Below are positions 9,150 to 18,320 of a stretch of DNA of 64,000 nucleotides, in pieces. Position 1 is the stretch's first letter; each line of letters opens with the position of its first letter. The translations under genes were made by a program, and so were the position numbers. Below the pieces are notes generated by a model. It was given only the letters and a program-made list of their open reading frames with translations, searched no databases and was not told where the DNA came from. The stretch is from Halomonas dongshanensis (GTDB lineage Bacteria > Pseudomonadota > Gammaproteobacteria > Pseudomonadales > Halomonadaceae): the NCBI RefSeq assembly GCF_024790395.1, contig NZ_JAJISC010000005.1, positions 310,001 through 374,000 on the forward strand, in the 5' to 3' direction.

Positions 9150-9163
9150 TGACTGATCGGTCA
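9150..9163 (-). promoter_or_regulatory. Palindromic operator, site 1
   Basis: Read toward the permease gene the site is TGACCGATCAGTCA, one base from a perfect 14-bp palindrome (TGACCGATCGGTCA). The same element occurs at 28317-28330 ahead of another NCS2 permease. The extended form on the + strand, TTGACTGATCGGTCAG, resembles the E. coli RutR consensus TTGACCANNTGGTCAA. Regulator identity is inference. Confidence 0.55.
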
Positions 9164-9250
9164 GCTTCTGCGCTGTAAGGAGCGCCGCGCAGGCGCCCCA
9201 GGCATCTGGCGGCGGCGCCATTGTACACATCTCGTCTTGCGAGCTGAACG

Positions 9251-9279
9251 AAAAAACGCCCGGTCAAAAACCGGGCGTT
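9251..9279 (-). terminator. Terminator of the aminotransferase gene
   Basis: On the minus strand a 9-bp stem (AACGCCCGG / CCGGGCGTT) is followed by a T-run, 38 bp beyond the aminotransferase stop codon. Confidence 0.85.
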
Positions 9280-9316
9280 GGCGTAAGACAGCAGCAGCGC
9301 TTGCTAGCGCGTCTGT

Positions 9317-10507
9317 TTACTCGTTGACGGCGGCGATGGCCTTGGCCAGGTAGGGCAGGTTGGCATCGGAGAAACCCGCCACGTTGGCACGGCCTGAACG
9401 CACCATGTAGATGCCGAACTCGTCGCGCAGACGATCGACCTGTTCGGGCGTCAAACCGGTGTAGGAGAACATGCCGCGCTGCTCGGCAACGCAGGCGTAT
9501 TTCTCGGCCAGCCCGTAGGGGCGCAGAGCCTCGACGAAGTCACGACGCAGCGTATTGATACGATCGCGCATCTCGGTGAGCTCTTCACGCCAGAGCGCAG
9601 TGAGCTCGGCATCGTGCAGGATTTCGCTGACGATGGCGCCACCGTGGGCCGGTGGGTTGGAGTAGTTCTCGCGTGCGACGATGGCGACCTGCGAGCGCAC
9701 GTTCTCCATCTGCTCAGCGTTCTTGGCGACCAAAATCAAGCAGCCGGTGCGCTCGCAGTAGATGCCGAAGTTTTTCGAGCAGGAGCTGGTGATGATCGCT
9801 TCGTCGAGGTTTTCGGCCAGCAGGCGCACGCCAAAGGCGTCCTCTTCCAGACCTTCGCCAAAGCCCTGGTAGGCGAAATCGATCAGCGGCAGCAGCTTGC
9901 GCTCGCGCAGTACGTCTAGCACTTCCTGCCACTGGGACTGGGAAAGATCGAACCCGGTGGGGTTATGGCAGCAGGCGTGCAGGAGCACGACGTCGCCTTC
10001 GGGAATCTTCTTCAGCGCGGCGAGCATGCCGTCGAAGTCGAGGCGGTTATCGGCATCGACGTAGGGGTATTTGTGCAGCTCGATACCCGCCGAGGTGAAG
10101 ATGCCGTGGTGGTTCGGCCAGGTCGGGTCGCTGACCCAAATGCCTTTGCCCGGCAGTTGAGTGGCGATGAAATCGGCCGCCAGACGCAGTGCACCGGTAC
10201 CGCCGGGCGACTGGGTAGCGCTGGCCCGCTTGGCGTTGAGCACCGGCGAGTCCGCGCCCAGCACCATGGGCAGTACGACGTCGCCGTAGGCCGGGGCGCC
10301 GTGAGAGCCGATGTAGGTTTTGGTCGTCTCGTTGTTGAGCAAGCGGTCTTCGGCTTTCTTGACGGCGCGCATTACCGGCGTATTGCCTTCGGCATCGCGG
10401 TAAACGCCGACGCCCAAGTCCACCTTCTGCGGGTTGGTATCTTTTTTGAAAGCTTCGATGAGTCCGAGAATGGCGTCTCCTGGGACGCGCTCAATTTGCT
10501 CAAACAT
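9317..10507 (-). CDS. Aspartate/aromatic aminotransferase
   Basis: A 396-residue class I PLP enzyme of the AspC/TyrB subgroup, which interconverts aspartate or aromatic amino acids with their oxo-acids. The pyridoxal lysine is Lys245 in SSCSKNFGIY; other family landmarks are GSHGAPAYGD, LHACCHNPTGFD and LIDFAYQGFGEGLEED. The length equals that of E. coli AspC. The start MFEQIERVPGD at 10507 is the conserved beginning of the family; the frame continues upstream but with no similarity. It stands alone with its own terminator. AspC and TyrB cannot be separated with certainty by eye, so no symbol is assigned. Confidence 0.9.
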   Translation of the reverse strand: MFEQIERVPGDAILGLIEAFKKDTNPQKVDLGVGVYRDAEGNTPVMRAVKKAEDRLLNNETTKTYIGSHGAPAYGDVVLPMVLGADSPVLNAKRASATQSPGGTGALRLAADFIATQLPGKGIWVSDPTWPNHHGIFTSAGIELHKYPYVDADNRLDFDGMLAALKKIPEGDVVLLHACCHNPTGFDLSQSQWQEVLDVLRERKLLPLIDFAYQGFGEGLEEDAFGVRLLAENLDEAIITSSCSKNFGIYCERTGCLILVAKNAEQMENVRSQVAIVARENYSNPPAHGGAIVSEILHDAELTALWREELTEMRDRINTLRRDFVEALRPYGLAEKYACVAEQRGMFSYTGLTPEQVDRLRDEFGIYMVRSGRANVAGFSDANLPYLAKAIAAVNE

Positions 10508-10708
10508 GTATTCGACTACCTCGTCGGTTCTGGCGGCGTGAATGAGAACGTAAATGACCGGCCAATCGATGGCGCCAGCGCAGTGGCGCGAGCCGGGCAC
10601 GTTTCAATGATGCCACCGTGTCGGGTAATCTGCCACCGCTCTAGTGGTCATCGGCGTATAAACCGGTCGCCATGGCGTAAACCTTGCAAGTGGCTGCCAT
10701 GCTTGGCG

Positions 10709-11605
10709 CTAGGGCGTCGTGGAAACACGGTCGCGCCCGGTGCCCTTGGCGCCGTAAAGCGCTTGGTCGGCGCGATCGATAAAGCGCTCGAGTGTCTCGC
10801 CCGCACGATACTCGGCCAAGCCAATGCTCAGCGTTACCTCTCCTTGGCCGGTGCCGAAGTCGCAGGAGGCGACGCTATGGCGCAGGCGGTCGGCGAGCGC
10901 CACGCTCTGATCGAGTGTGGTGAGCGGCAGGACCACGACGAACTCCTCGCCGCCCAGGCGGGCGACCATGTCCTCGCAGCGAAAGCTTCGCTGGGTATGC
11001 TTTGCCAACCGGCGCAGCACCTGATCGCCCTGGAGGTGACCCCAACGGTCGTTGAACTGCTTGAAGTGGTCGATATCGAGCATCATGATGGCAAGCGGTG
11101 TTGCATGGCGTGCGCTTAGCGACGCCTGATGGGTCAAGTACATCATTAGCTTGCGCCGGTTGGGTAGCCCGGTGAGCGGGTCGGTGTCGCAGAGCTTACG
11201 CAGGCGCTGCTCTTCGGCCACCTGGTCGCTGATATCCACCATCATGCCGCGCCACAGGCAGCCTCCGTCGGTGAGCGTGGGCTTGGCGCTGATGGCGATC
11301 CAGTAGGGGCTTGCGTCCGGAAAGGTGAGGCGAAAGCGGGTCGCCAGAGGAATCTGCCAGCGCTCCGAGCGCTCAAGCGCCGCCATGATGCTGGGGTAGT
11401 GCTCGCCGGTGAGCTGCTCCAGTAACCCACCTGCATCAATGGCCAGTTGGCGGCGATCGAGCGTTGCCAGTGCCCGCCCGCCCCCTTCCAAGTAGGAGAA
11501 GTGCATGTGGCCGTCTTGGCGGCGATGAAATTGAAAAATGACGCCGGGAAGATCCAGCACCAGGTCGTTCGCAGATGTCGTCATGGCATCCTTGTCCGCT
11601 GACAT
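10709..11605 (-). CDS. PAS-GGDEF diguanylate cyclase
   Basis: A 298-residue protein with an N-terminal PAS-like sensor (about residues 15-130, ending in the typical DISDQVAEEQRLR linker) and a C-terminal GGDEF domain (about 138-295). The active-site loop is GGEEF at residues 218-222, and the RxxD inhibitory c-di-GMP site (RCED, 209-212) stands exactly five residues before it, so the enzyme is predicted to be active and product-inhibited. There is no membrane segment, so sensing is cytoplasmic. The signal is unknown. A second in-frame Met at residue 8 is possible. Confidence 0.9.
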   Translation of the reverse strand: MSADKDAMTTSANDLVLDLPGVIFQFHRRQDGHMHFSYLEGGGRALATLDRRQLAIDAGGLLEQLTGEHYPSIMAALERSERWQIPLATRFRLTFPDASPYWIAISAKPTLTDGGCLWRGMMVDISDQVAEEQRLRKLCDTDPLTGLPNRRKLMMYLTHQASLSARHATPLAIMMLDIDHFKQFNDRWGHLQGDQVLRRLAKHTQRSFRCEDMVARLGGEEFVVVLPLTTLDQSVALADRLRHSVASCDFGTGQGEVTLSIGLAEYRAGETLERFIDRADQALYGAKGTGRDRVSTTP

Positions 11606-11782
11606 GCGAAGGCTCCTGTAAAGTGAATGACGGGGCGAAAGGCGTAGAGCAGCGTAGCGCTAAAAGCCTAATGAATATGTAAGCCAAAGCTGACAAAATC
11701 GGCGCTCTTAATATTTATTAGGAATATTGATATTTGTTTTTTGAGCGTGTTATTTGCATCCTTCTTTCCATGTGAGACTCGT

Positions 11783-12553
11783 ATGTCGACGTCAGCTGCA
11801 ACGTTAGGTTCACCTCTTAAGAAGAACAAAGCCCAGGTTAGCTTAGTAGGCGCAGGGCCTGGAGACCCAGAGCTTTTGACGCGTAAAGCGCACCGCCTGC
11901 TTCAGGAAGCCGATGTCGTGCTGCACGATCGGTTGGTGGGCGAGGGTGTACTGGCACTGATACCTGTGCACGTCGAGCGCTTCTATGTGGGTAAACGGCG
12001 CGCGCAGCACAGCGTGCCGCAAGAGGAGATCAACGCAGCACTCATTAGCTGGGCGCATCAGGGAAAACGAGTAGTACGCCTTAAGGGTGGCGATCCGTTT
12101 CTGTTCGGTCGCGGCGGCGAGGAGATGGAGAGCCTCATTGCCGCAGGCGTGAGCGTCGACGTCGTGCCGGGGGTAACGGCGGCCTCAGGCTGCGCCGCTT
12201 ACGCGGGTATTCCGCTTACTCACCGTGATTATGCCGACGGCGTGACGCTCTTGACCGGGCACCTCCCGGCTAGCGAGTATGACTGGCCTGCCTTGATTCG
12301 CGCGCGGCATACGCTCGTCTTCTATATGGGCGTCACCAACCTTGCTGTACTCACGGCGGCACTGCTCGAGCACGGCATGCGCGCCGATATGCCGCTTGCG
12401 ATCATCGAGCACGGCACCTTGCCGACTCAGCGCACCCAGGTGGCGACATTGAGCAGTTGGCGCGCCGTCATCGATAGCGAATCGCTTGATTCGCCCGCTT
12501 TGGTGATCATCGGTGAAGTAACGGCGTGCGATCGAGTGGTCAGATTTCCCTGA
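11783..12553 (+). CDS. cobA: Uroporphyrinogen-III C-methyltransferase
   Basis: A 256-residue SAM-dependent methyltransferase of the SUMT class, converting uroporphyrinogen III to precorrin-2 for siroheme or cobalamin. Landmarks are [13 protein letters not shown] (residues 21-33), [37 protein letters not shown] written in two parts, and EHGTLPTQ. It lacks the CysG dehydrogenase/ferrochelatase half, so it is a stand-alone enzyme. The start at 11783 (MSTSAATLG) is the first ATG in a frame that runs back to a GTG at 11741. Upstream is an AT-rich promoter region (CTGACA at 11690, then TATTTA). No nitrite or sulfite reductase gene is adjacent. Confidence 0.88.
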   Translation: MSTSAATLGSPLKKNKAQVSLVGAGPGDPELLTRKAHRLLQEADVVLHDRLVGEGVLALIPVHVERFYVGKRRAQHSVPQEEINAALISWAHQGKRVVRLKGGDPFLFGRGGEEMESLIAAGVSVDVVPGVTAASGCAAYAGIPLTHRDYADGVTLLTGHLPASEYDWPALIRARHTLVFYMGVTNLAVLTAALLEHGMRADMPLAIIEHGTLPTQRTQVATLSSWRAVIDSESLDSPALVIIGEVTACDRVVRFP

Positions 12554-12678
12554 GCTTGTATGCTGTAGAGAGCAACGCCTCGACGTTTGATGCTGCCTAG
12601 GTTCACGACTAACGTGATTGTTATCCTGGTTATTCTCGATAACCCAGACACGCCAATGCAAAGCAGGGAGAGAGACGC

Positions 12679-13902
12679 ATGTCGGATACACCCAATACGG
12701 ACAACCAGCACCCCGAAAACGAGCCGTCCCGCGACCATAAACCCCCTCTCGGGAACACATCGTCGCCCGGAACCAATCCGCCGCCCGATAACGACCAGCG
12801 GCTCTTCCACGATAACCGCGTCAAGGCGATCGCCGGGATTGCCGCCATCGCGGTCGTGTGGGCGGTAATGGCGCAGTCGAACGCCTCTACGCGCAAGGAT
12901 CGCATCGAAGAGATGCAGGCGCAGATGGCGACGATGGAACAGGAAAACAGCCAACTCAGCCGCAGCGTGGCTGAGTATGAGCAGGCCGAGAGCGATCTCA
13001 CTGCGCTGCGCGAAGAGATCACCCAGTTGGAGAGCCAACGCGACGAAGCGCGCGAAGAGCTCGAAAATGCCCAGGGCGAGACCACCACGGTACAGTCGCG
13101 CTTGGAGGAGCTGACCGGCGAGCAAAACGATCTCATGCAGCGTATCGAAGCGCTTGAAGAGCAGCGCGATAGTCTCGAGCAAGAGCTTAGCGGCATGCGC
13201 GAGGAGGGCGAGCGCCTCGAAGAGATGATCAATGATGCCGAAAGCCTTCGCCAGCAGGCCGAAGAGGCCGAGCAGGCGCGAGCGGACGCCGAAGAGCAGC
13301 GCCAAGCGGCCATTGATGAACTCGAGACTGTGCAGAACCGCTTGAGTGAGGTGGAGGAGGAGATCGAACAGTCCACCAGCCGCCTGGAAGAGCTACAGCA
13401 GCAGGTGAGCAGCGCCGAAGAGCAGATGCAAACGCTCGAAGAGGAGCGCGATACGCTGACCAGCGAGCGCGATGCGGCCGAGCAGGCCATCGCGGGGCTT
13501 GAAGAGCAGCGCAGCGAGCAGGAGCAGAGCCTGACCCAGGTGCAGGGTGAAGTCGATGACCTGATGGCCTCGCTCGACGCCGGGCGTGACGAGCTTTCGG
13601 GCCTGGAAGGCGCCATCGAGACTCGCGAAGAGCAGCTGCAAAACTTAGAGTCGCAGCTGCGCACCTGGCGCGACGAACTGGCGAATTTGGACGCGCACGT
13701 GAGCACCGACGAAGGCCAAGGTGGCCAGCAAGAGGGCCAATCCAACCAGAGCGGCCAATCTCAGGCGCGTCAGGGCCAGAGTAGCGAAGGCGGTCAGGAG
13801 CAAGAGGGAAGCCAAAGCGGTGGCAGCCAAGGCGCTCAGCAAGGTGGCCAAAATGGCCAGAGTGCCAGCAATCGTCAGCGCGAGGCCGCGACGGCAGAGT
13901 AA
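12679..13902 (+). CDS. Membrane-anchored long coiled-coil protein
   Basis: 407 residues, no family recognised. The layout is unusual: a proline-rich polar N-terminus (1-47), one transmembrane helix (about 48-66, VKAIAGIAAIAVVWAVM), then almost 270 residues of continuous charged coiled coil dominated by Glu, Gln, Arg and Leu (about 71-342), then a low-complexity Gly/Gln/Ser tail (about 345-407). With two arginines/lysine just before the helix the coiled coil may face either side; a periplasmic coil with cytoplasmic N-terminus fits. A good ribosome site (AGGGAGAG) precedes the ATG. A 17-bp inverted repeat (GGTTAT-5-ATAACC, 12628-12644) lies 35 bp upstream. Function unknown; a scaffold or envelope spacer role is speculation. 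Confidence 0.8.
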   Translation: MSDTPNTDNQHPENEPSRDHKPPLGNTSSPGTNPPPDNDQRLFHDNRVKAIAGIAAIAVVWAVMAQSNASTRKDRIEEMQAQMATMEQENSQLSRSVAEYEQAESDLTALREEITQLESQRDEAREELENAQGETTTVQSRLEELTGEQNDLMQRIEALEEQRDSLEQELSGMREEGERLEEMINDAESLRQQAEEAEQARADAEEQRQAAIDELETVQNRLSEVEEEIEQSTSRLEELQQQVSSAEEQMQTLEEERDTLTSERDAAEQAIAGLEEQRSEQEQSLTQVQGEVDDLMASLDAGRDELSGLEGAIETREEQLQNLESQLRTWRDELANLDAHVSTDEGQGGQQEGQSNQSGQSQARQGQSSEGGQEQEGSQSGGSQGAQQGGQNGQSASNRQREAATAE

Positions 13903-13948
13903 TGCCTCTAGCGCATAATCGCTGACGGCAACACCGCGTGCGCCATCG

Positions 13949-13980
13949 GGCGGATATCGCTAACACGGTATCCGCCTTTT
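13949..13980 (+). terminator. Intrinsic terminator after the coiled-coil gene
   Basis: Stem GGCGGATA / TATCCGCC, strengthened by an inner CG pair, followed by TTTT. It lies about 50 bp beyond the stop. Confidence 0.75.
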
Positions 13981-14112
13981 CTTGCCCCAAAGGATAGGCG
14001 CCATTTTAAGCGGGCATAAGCGTTTATCCACGGTGCTGGTTTATGGATGGCGCTAGCACGGGTATCATGCTCTACCCGCAGAGTGCATCTTCGATGGCGA
14101 GGAGACCAACGA

Positions 14113-14916
14113 ATGGAAGGCGTGAAGCATATCGTGGCCGTGGCTTCCGGCAAGGGCGGCGTCGGCAAATCGACCGTTACCGTCAATTTGGCGCTGGCGT
14201 TGGCACGTGAAGGGTACCGCGTGGGCATTCTCGATGCCGACATTCATGGCCCGAGCCAAGCGCAGATGCTCGGCGTCGATGAGGGCGTACGCCCGAAGGC
14301 AGCTCCTGGCGACAACAAGTTTTTGCCCATCGAAGCGCACGGCATCCAGGCGATGTCCATGGCCTTTCTGGTCAATACCAAAGAGCCCATGGTATGGCGT
14401 GGGCCGATGGTAGCGGGTGCTTTCCAGCAGATGTTGAACCAGACCGTGTGGGACGACCTGGATTTTCTCCTCATCGACATGCCGCCGGGAACCGGCGACG
14501 TGCAGTTGACGCTGGCACAGAAGGTGCCCGCCTCGGGTGCTGTGATCGTTACCACGCCGCAGGACATCGCCCTGCTCGATGCGCGTAAGGGCATCGAGAT
14601 GTTTCGCAAGGTGAAGGTGCCGGTAGTGGGCGTGGTCGAGAACATGAGCGTCTATCACTGCGAGCAGTGTGGCCATGAGGCGGCAATTTTTGGAACCGGC
14701 GGCGGCGAGCGTATTGCCGAGGAGTATGCCACGCGCGTGCTAGGGCGATTGCCGCTGGCGCTCTCCATTCGTGAGCTGGCCGATTCCGGCAAACCCAGCG
14801 TCGTCTCCGAGCCCGATAGCGCGGTCAGCCAGACCTTTGCCTCGATTGCCCGTCAGGTCGCCGAGGCGGTAAACGGCCAGTCGCACCAGGGGCCGACGAT
14901 TTCCTTTAGTGAGTGA
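14113..14916 (+). CDS. apbC: Iron-sulfur cluster carrier protein ApbC/Mrp
   Basis: A 267-residue P-loop ATPase of the Mrp/NBP35 family that assembles or carries Fe-S clusters to apoproteins. The deviant Walker A is GKGGVGKS (residues 13-20), [14 protein letters not shown] marks the family, and the cluster-binding CxxC is Cys183-Cys186 in YHCEQCGHE. The N-terminal MIP18-like domain of longer Mrp proteins is absent. The start at 14113 follows a clear AGGAG site; an upstream in-frame ATG at 14047 is not needed. dcd begins 10 bp after the stop, so the two genes are probably cotranscribed. Confidence 0.92.
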   Translation: MEGVKHIVAVASGKGGVGKSTVTVNLALALAREGYRVGILDADIHGPSQAQMLGVDEGVRPKAAPGDNKFLPIEAHGIQAMSMAFLVNTKEPMVWRGPMVAGAFQQMLNQTVWDDLDFLLIDMPPGTGDVQLTLAQKVPASGAVIVTTPQDIALLDARKGIEMFRKVKVPVVGVVENMSVYHCEQCGHEAAIFGTGGGERIAEEYATRVLGRLPLALSIRELADSGKPSVVSEPDSAVSQTFASIARQVAEAVNGQSHQGPTISFSE

Positions 14917-14926
14917 AACACAACCC

Positions 14927-15493
14927 ATGAGCATCAAGTCAGACAAGTGGATTCGCCGGATGGCGGAAGGCGAGGCGATGATCGAGCCCTTCGAAGCCGG
15001 TCAGGTTCGCTACGTGAACGAGCAGCGCGTCATCTCCTACGGCACTTCGAGCTACGGTTACGACGTGCGCTGCGCCGACGAATTCAAGGTGTTCACCAAT
15101 ATTCATTCGGCCATCGTCGATCCTAAGGCGTTCGATGAAAAGAGCTTCGTCGACGTCAAAGGCGACGTCTGCATCATTCCGCCCAACTCCTTCGCCCTGG
15201 CGCGTACCGTTGAGTACTTCCGCATTCCGCGTAGCGTGCTGACCATTTGTCTAGGCAAGTCGACCTACGCGCGCTGCGGCATCATCGTCAACGTCACGCC
15301 GCTGGAGCCTGAGTGGGAAGGGCACGTGACCCTGGAGTTCTCCAACACCACCAACCTTCCGGCCAAGATCTACGCCAACGAAGGCGTGGCCCAGATGCTG
15401 TTCTTGGAGTCGAACGAGGTGTGCGAGACTTCCTACAAGGACCGCGGCGGTAAGTACATGGGTCAACGTGGCGTTACCCTGCCGCGCACCTAG
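14927..15493 (+). CDS. dcd: dCTP deaminase
   Basis: A 188-residue trimeric enzyme that deaminates dCTP to dUTP, feeding dTMP synthesis. Landmarks are [21 protein letters not shown] at the start (split here after MSIKSDKW), [13 protein letters not shown], the catalytic region [19 protein letters not shown], and GVAQMLFLE. Length matches the E. coli enzyme. The start at 14927 is ten bases after apbC with only a weak ribosome site, consistent with translational coupling. A bidirectional terminator follows, facing purN. Confidence 0.95.
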   Translation: MSIKSDKWIRRMAEGEAMIEPFEAGQVRYVNEQRVISYGTSSYGYDVRCADEFKVFTNIHSAIVDPKAFDEKSFVDVKGDVCIIPPNSFALARTVEYFRIPRSVLTICLGKSTYARCGIIVNVTPLEPEWEGHVTLEFSNTTNLPAKIYANEGVAQMLFLESNEVCETSYKDRGGKYMGQRGVTLPRT

Positions 15494-15522
15494 TCATTGC
15501 GCGGTGTTCACGTTTGAAAGCA

Positions 15523-15560
15523 AAACGCCTTGTCGATGTCGGTCGGCAAGGCGTTTGCGT
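15523..15560. terminator. Bidirectional terminator between dcd and purN
   Basis: Ten-base-pair stem AAACGCCTTG / CAAGGCGTTT with T-rich sequence on both exits, placed between convergent genes. Confidence 0.75.
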
Positions 15561-15561
15561 T

Positions 15562-16317
15562 TTAGGCGAGGTCGTCGTGTTCGTCAGCGTTCTCGTCGAG
15601 CTCTTCGGCGGCATCGGCGTGCGTCAACCGCATGCCGCTTGCTGGCAGTAGATGGCCATCCATGCGCGCGCCTTCGCCGCTGAACTGGAGGCGGCCTTCG
15701 AGGAACCAGCGCACGGCGATGGGCAGAATCAAATGCTCGCGCGCGTGCACCTTCTCCTTGAGCGTCTCGACGCTGTCCTCGGGGCTAACGTCGAGCTCCG
15801 CCTGGAGCACCACCGGGCCGCCGTCGAGCTCTTCGGTGACGAAGTGCACGCTGCAGCCGTGCAGCTTGCCTTGATCGGCCAGTACGCGGGCATGGGTGTC
15901 GAGGCCCTGGTAGGCCGGGAGCAGCGACGGGTGAATGTTGACCATGCGACCCAAAAAGCGCTGAACGAAGCGCTCGGAGAGAATGCGCATGAACCCGGCC
16001 AGCACGATCAGATCCGGCTCGTGACGCTCGATGACCTTGATCAAGGCGCCATCGAAGGCGTCGCGACTTTCGTATTCGCGGTGGGGCAGTACCACGGCAT
16101 CGATCCCCGCCTCGCGCGCCCGGGTAAGACCGTAGGCGTCGGGCACGTTGGAAATCACCGCGACGATTTCGCCGCCCAGGCGATCGTGCTCCTGGGCGTC
16201 GATCAGCGCTTGAAGGTTGCTGCCGCTACCCGAAATCAGCACCACCACCCGGCGAGCGCCGAGCGGTTCGGGGGTGATGTCGTTGAGCGTATCGCTTTGG
16301 TAGTCGGTCCCGCTCAT
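15562..16317 (-). CDS. purN: Phosphoribosylglycinamide formyltransferase
   Basis: A 251-residue enzyme that transfers a formyl group from 10-formyl-THF to GAR in de novo purine synthesis. [16 protein letters not shown] opens the fold, the catalytic Asn-His-Asp set is represented by [14 protein letters not shown] and the later [13 protein letters not shown] stretch, and HAREHLILP is typical. It is longer than E. coli PurN (212 residues) owing to an N-terminal extension and an acidic C-terminal tail after the conserved domain. It overlaps the end of purM by four bases (ATGA), so the two are translationally coupled. Confidence 0.94.
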   Translation of the reverse strand: MSGTDYQSDTLNDITPEPLGARRVVVLISGSGSNLQALIDAQEHDRLGGEIVAVISNVPDAYGLTRAREAGIDAVVLPHREYESRDAFDGALIKVIERHEPDLIVLAGFMRILSERFVQRFLGRMVNIHPSLLPAYQGLDTHARVLADQGKLHGCSVHFVTEELDGGPVVLQAELDVSPEDSVETLKEKVHAREHLILPIAVRWFLEGRLQFSGEGARMDGHLLPASGMRLTHADAAEELDENADEHDDLA

Positions 16318-17381
16318 GCCTTGAGGTTCTCCAGAACGACGGCGTCACCTGCGCGCTTGGCGATATGGCCGATGCGGTGCACGCGCTCGCCCTGGGCTTC
16401 GAGGTGCGCCTGAGCCTGGTCGGCGGTTTCTGTGGGGACCACCACGACCATGCCGATGCCGCAGTTGAGCACGCGGTGCATCTCGGTTTCGTCGACGTTG
16501 CCTGCCTGTTTCAGCCAGTCGAACACGGCTGGGCGCTGCCAGCTATCGATATCGATGACGGCAGCGAGATCGTCGGGCAGCACGCGCGGAATGTTCTCCA
16601 AAAGACCGCCCCCGGTGATGTGCGACAGCGCATGCACGGGGAAGTCGGTGTCGCGTAGCAGCGACAGCAGCGATTTGACGTAGATGCGCGTCGGCGCCAT
16701 CAGCGCCTGGGCCAGCGGCGTGCCGTCGATGTCGGTATCCAGTGCGGCATCGCTGACCTCGAGGATCTTGCGAATCAGCGAGTAGCCGTTGGAGTGGGGT
16801 CCAGAGGCGCTTAGGCCCAGCAGTACGTCGCCTTCGCCCACGCGCTTGCCGTCGAGAATCTCGTCTTTTTCCACCACGCCGACGCAGAACCCGGCGAGAT
16901 CGTAGTCGCTGCCTTCGTACATGCCGGGCATCTCGGCGGTTTCACCGCCAACTAGCGCGCAGCCCGCCTGCTCACAGCCCGCACCGATACCGGTCACCAC
17001 GCTCGCGGCGATATCGACATCGAGCTTGCCGGTAGCGTAGTAATCGAGAAACAGCAGCGGCTCGGCACCAGCAACGACCAGATCGTTGACGCACATGGCC
17101 ACGAGGTCGATACCGATGGTGTCGTGCTGGCCCAGGTCCATCGCCAAGCGCAGCTTGGTGCCCACGCCGTCGGTGCCCGAGACCAGTACCGGTTGACGAT
17201 AGCCGGCCGGCAGTTCGCATAGTGCGCCAAAGCCACCCAGGCCGCCCATTACCTCGGGGCGAGCGGTACGCTTGGCGACGTGCTTGATACGGTCGACCAG
17301 GGCGTTACCGGCGTCGATGTCGACACCGGCATCCTTGTAGCTGAGGGAGGGTTTAGCCGAAGAAGAGGAGGTCTCGGTCAT
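16314..17381 (-). CDS. purM: Phosphoribosylformylglycinamidine cyclo-ligase (AIR synthase)
   Basis: A 355-residue PurM enzyme that closes the imidazole ring to give AIR. Landmarks include [47 protein letters not shown] and the glycine-rich [15 protein letters not shown]. The start [15 protein letters not shown] at 17381 has AGGA upstream; the frame runs on to 17459 without conserved sequence. It precedes purN on the same strand, the usual purMN order. Confidence 0.95.
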   Translation of the reverse strand: MTETSSSSAKPSLSYKDAGVDIDAGNALVDRIKHVAKRTARPEVMGGLGGFGALCELPAGYRQPVLVSGTDGVGTKLRLAMDLGQHDTIGIDLVAMCVNDLVVAGAEPLLFLDYYATGKLDVDIAASVVTGIGAGCEQAGCALVGGETAEMPGMYEGSDYDLAGFCVGVVEKDEILDGKRVGEGDVLLGLSASGPHSNGYSLIRKILEVSDAALDTDIDGTPLAQALMAPTRIYVKSLLSLLRDTDFPVHALSHITGGGLLENIPRVLPDDLAAVIDIDSWQRPAVFDWLKQAGNVDETEMHRVLNCGIGMVVVVPTETADQAQAHLEAQGERVHRIGHIAKRAGDAVVLENLKA

Positions 17382-17462
17382 GACAGATCCTGTGATGCCT
17401 TGAAGCGATGCTGGAAGTGCTGGCGCGCCAGTACCCGGAAAGTGGGCGGATTGTAACACCGC

Positions 17463-17603
17463 TCAGCGTGCATCGCACCGCCGTGTTGCCCAGGCATAGC
17501 CTGCAAGACCAAGGATCGGGCCTGGGGCCAAAAGCCAAGTCGCCGCCAGGCCCAGATGTTCGAGCAGGGCCGTTGACGGTAGAGGCCGCGTTATTTTTGG
17601 CAC
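17463..17603 (-). CDS. Possible 46-residue single-pass membrane peptide
   Basis: A short frame starting with GTG at 17603, preceded by AAGAAGG four bases upstream. The predicted peptide has a polar start (MPKITRPLPSTALLEHLG), one hydrophobic helix (LAATWLLAPGPILGLAGYAW) and a basic end (ATRRCDAR), the pattern of small inner-membrane proteins. It lies on the same strand as purM, 82 bp upstream of it. No family is recognised. It could equally be chance or a gene remnant; this is the only coding candidate in the 17382-17810 gap. Confidence 0.3.
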   Translation of the reverse strand: MPKITRPLPSTALLEHLGLAATWLLAPGPILGLAGYAWATRRCDAR

Positions 17604-17810
17604 CTGGCCTTCTTGGCGTGCCTGCCCAGCAAATGAGTGGCAGGTAATGTATGACGAGTCGTATTTGATAAGCCGTATTTGGCAAGCAGTGTGCGGCAAG
17701 CAAAGCGGCGCTGTATCATCGGCGCTCAGTAAGTCGCCCCGTTTGGCGCGTTATCTGCTAGGTCCTAGGGTCGGGTCACGCGGTAATAGCGAGCTGTAGA
17801 AAGAGACGCA

Positions 17811-18320
17811 GTGAAGAGAAATGCACCGAAGAAAGACGCACTTAAGAAAGACGTACTCAAGAAAGACAGTAAGAGAGACGACATGAAGGTCAATACCAGA
17901 ATATACAAAGCGGTCTACTCCTTGGCCGAAAAGCTGATGAAGGCGGCCGAGAAAGAGGATAGCGAAACCTTCGCTACCCTCTATCGCCAGTTGGAAGAGA
18001 TCTGCCAGCAACATGAGGGGACGGAGAAGGACCACCCCGAGCAGTGGGAGACGCTTGCGGACTTCACTGAAGAGTACCCTCGCGCACTGGCGATGTATCA
18101 AAAGGCGCTGACCAAAGCCTCTGCGATCAAGGCGCATGATCATATGGCGTCCATCGGACTTTCCATGGCAACGCTCTATGTAGAGCTTGATCGCCCTAGC
18201 GATGCCACCGAGAGCCTACGTCAGGCAGCGCTCAGCGCTGAAAATGTCGATGACCCTGATCTCAAAGCCGAGATCGCCGCACTCAACGAAAAGATAGAGG
18301 CAGGCTTAGATGCTAAGTAA
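17811..18320 (+). CDS. TPR-like hypothetical protein paired with DUF1456
   Basis: 169 residues, mostly helical, with two or three TPR-like helix pairs (for example YPRALAMYQKALTKASAI and MATLYVELDRPSDATESLR). Residues 7-21 are three 5-residue repeats, KKDAL-KKDVL-KKDSK, encoded by a 15-bp direct repeat (17829-17873). Two starts are possible: GTG at 17811 including the repeats, or ATG at 17883 (MKVNTRIYK), which has a GAGAG site; the repeat period being a multiple of three slightly favours the longer form. The stop overlaps the next gene by 11 bp, so the pair is coupled. No specific function recognised. Confidence 0.7.
   Translation: MKRNAPKKDALKKDVLKKDSKRDDMKVNTRIYKAVYSLAEKLMKAAEKEDSETFATLYRQLEEICQQHEGTEKDHPEQWETLADFTEEYPRALAMYQKALTKASAIKAHDHMASIGLSMATLYVELDRPSDATESLRQAALSAENVDDPDLKAEIAALNEKIEAGLDAK

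Noticed and set aside
12630..13745. Long antisense frame of 371 codons opposite the coiled-coil gene
   Set aside because: Its product is dominated by Ser, Cys and Arg, the usual shadow of a Glu/Gln-rich coding strand; no ribosome site or family match.
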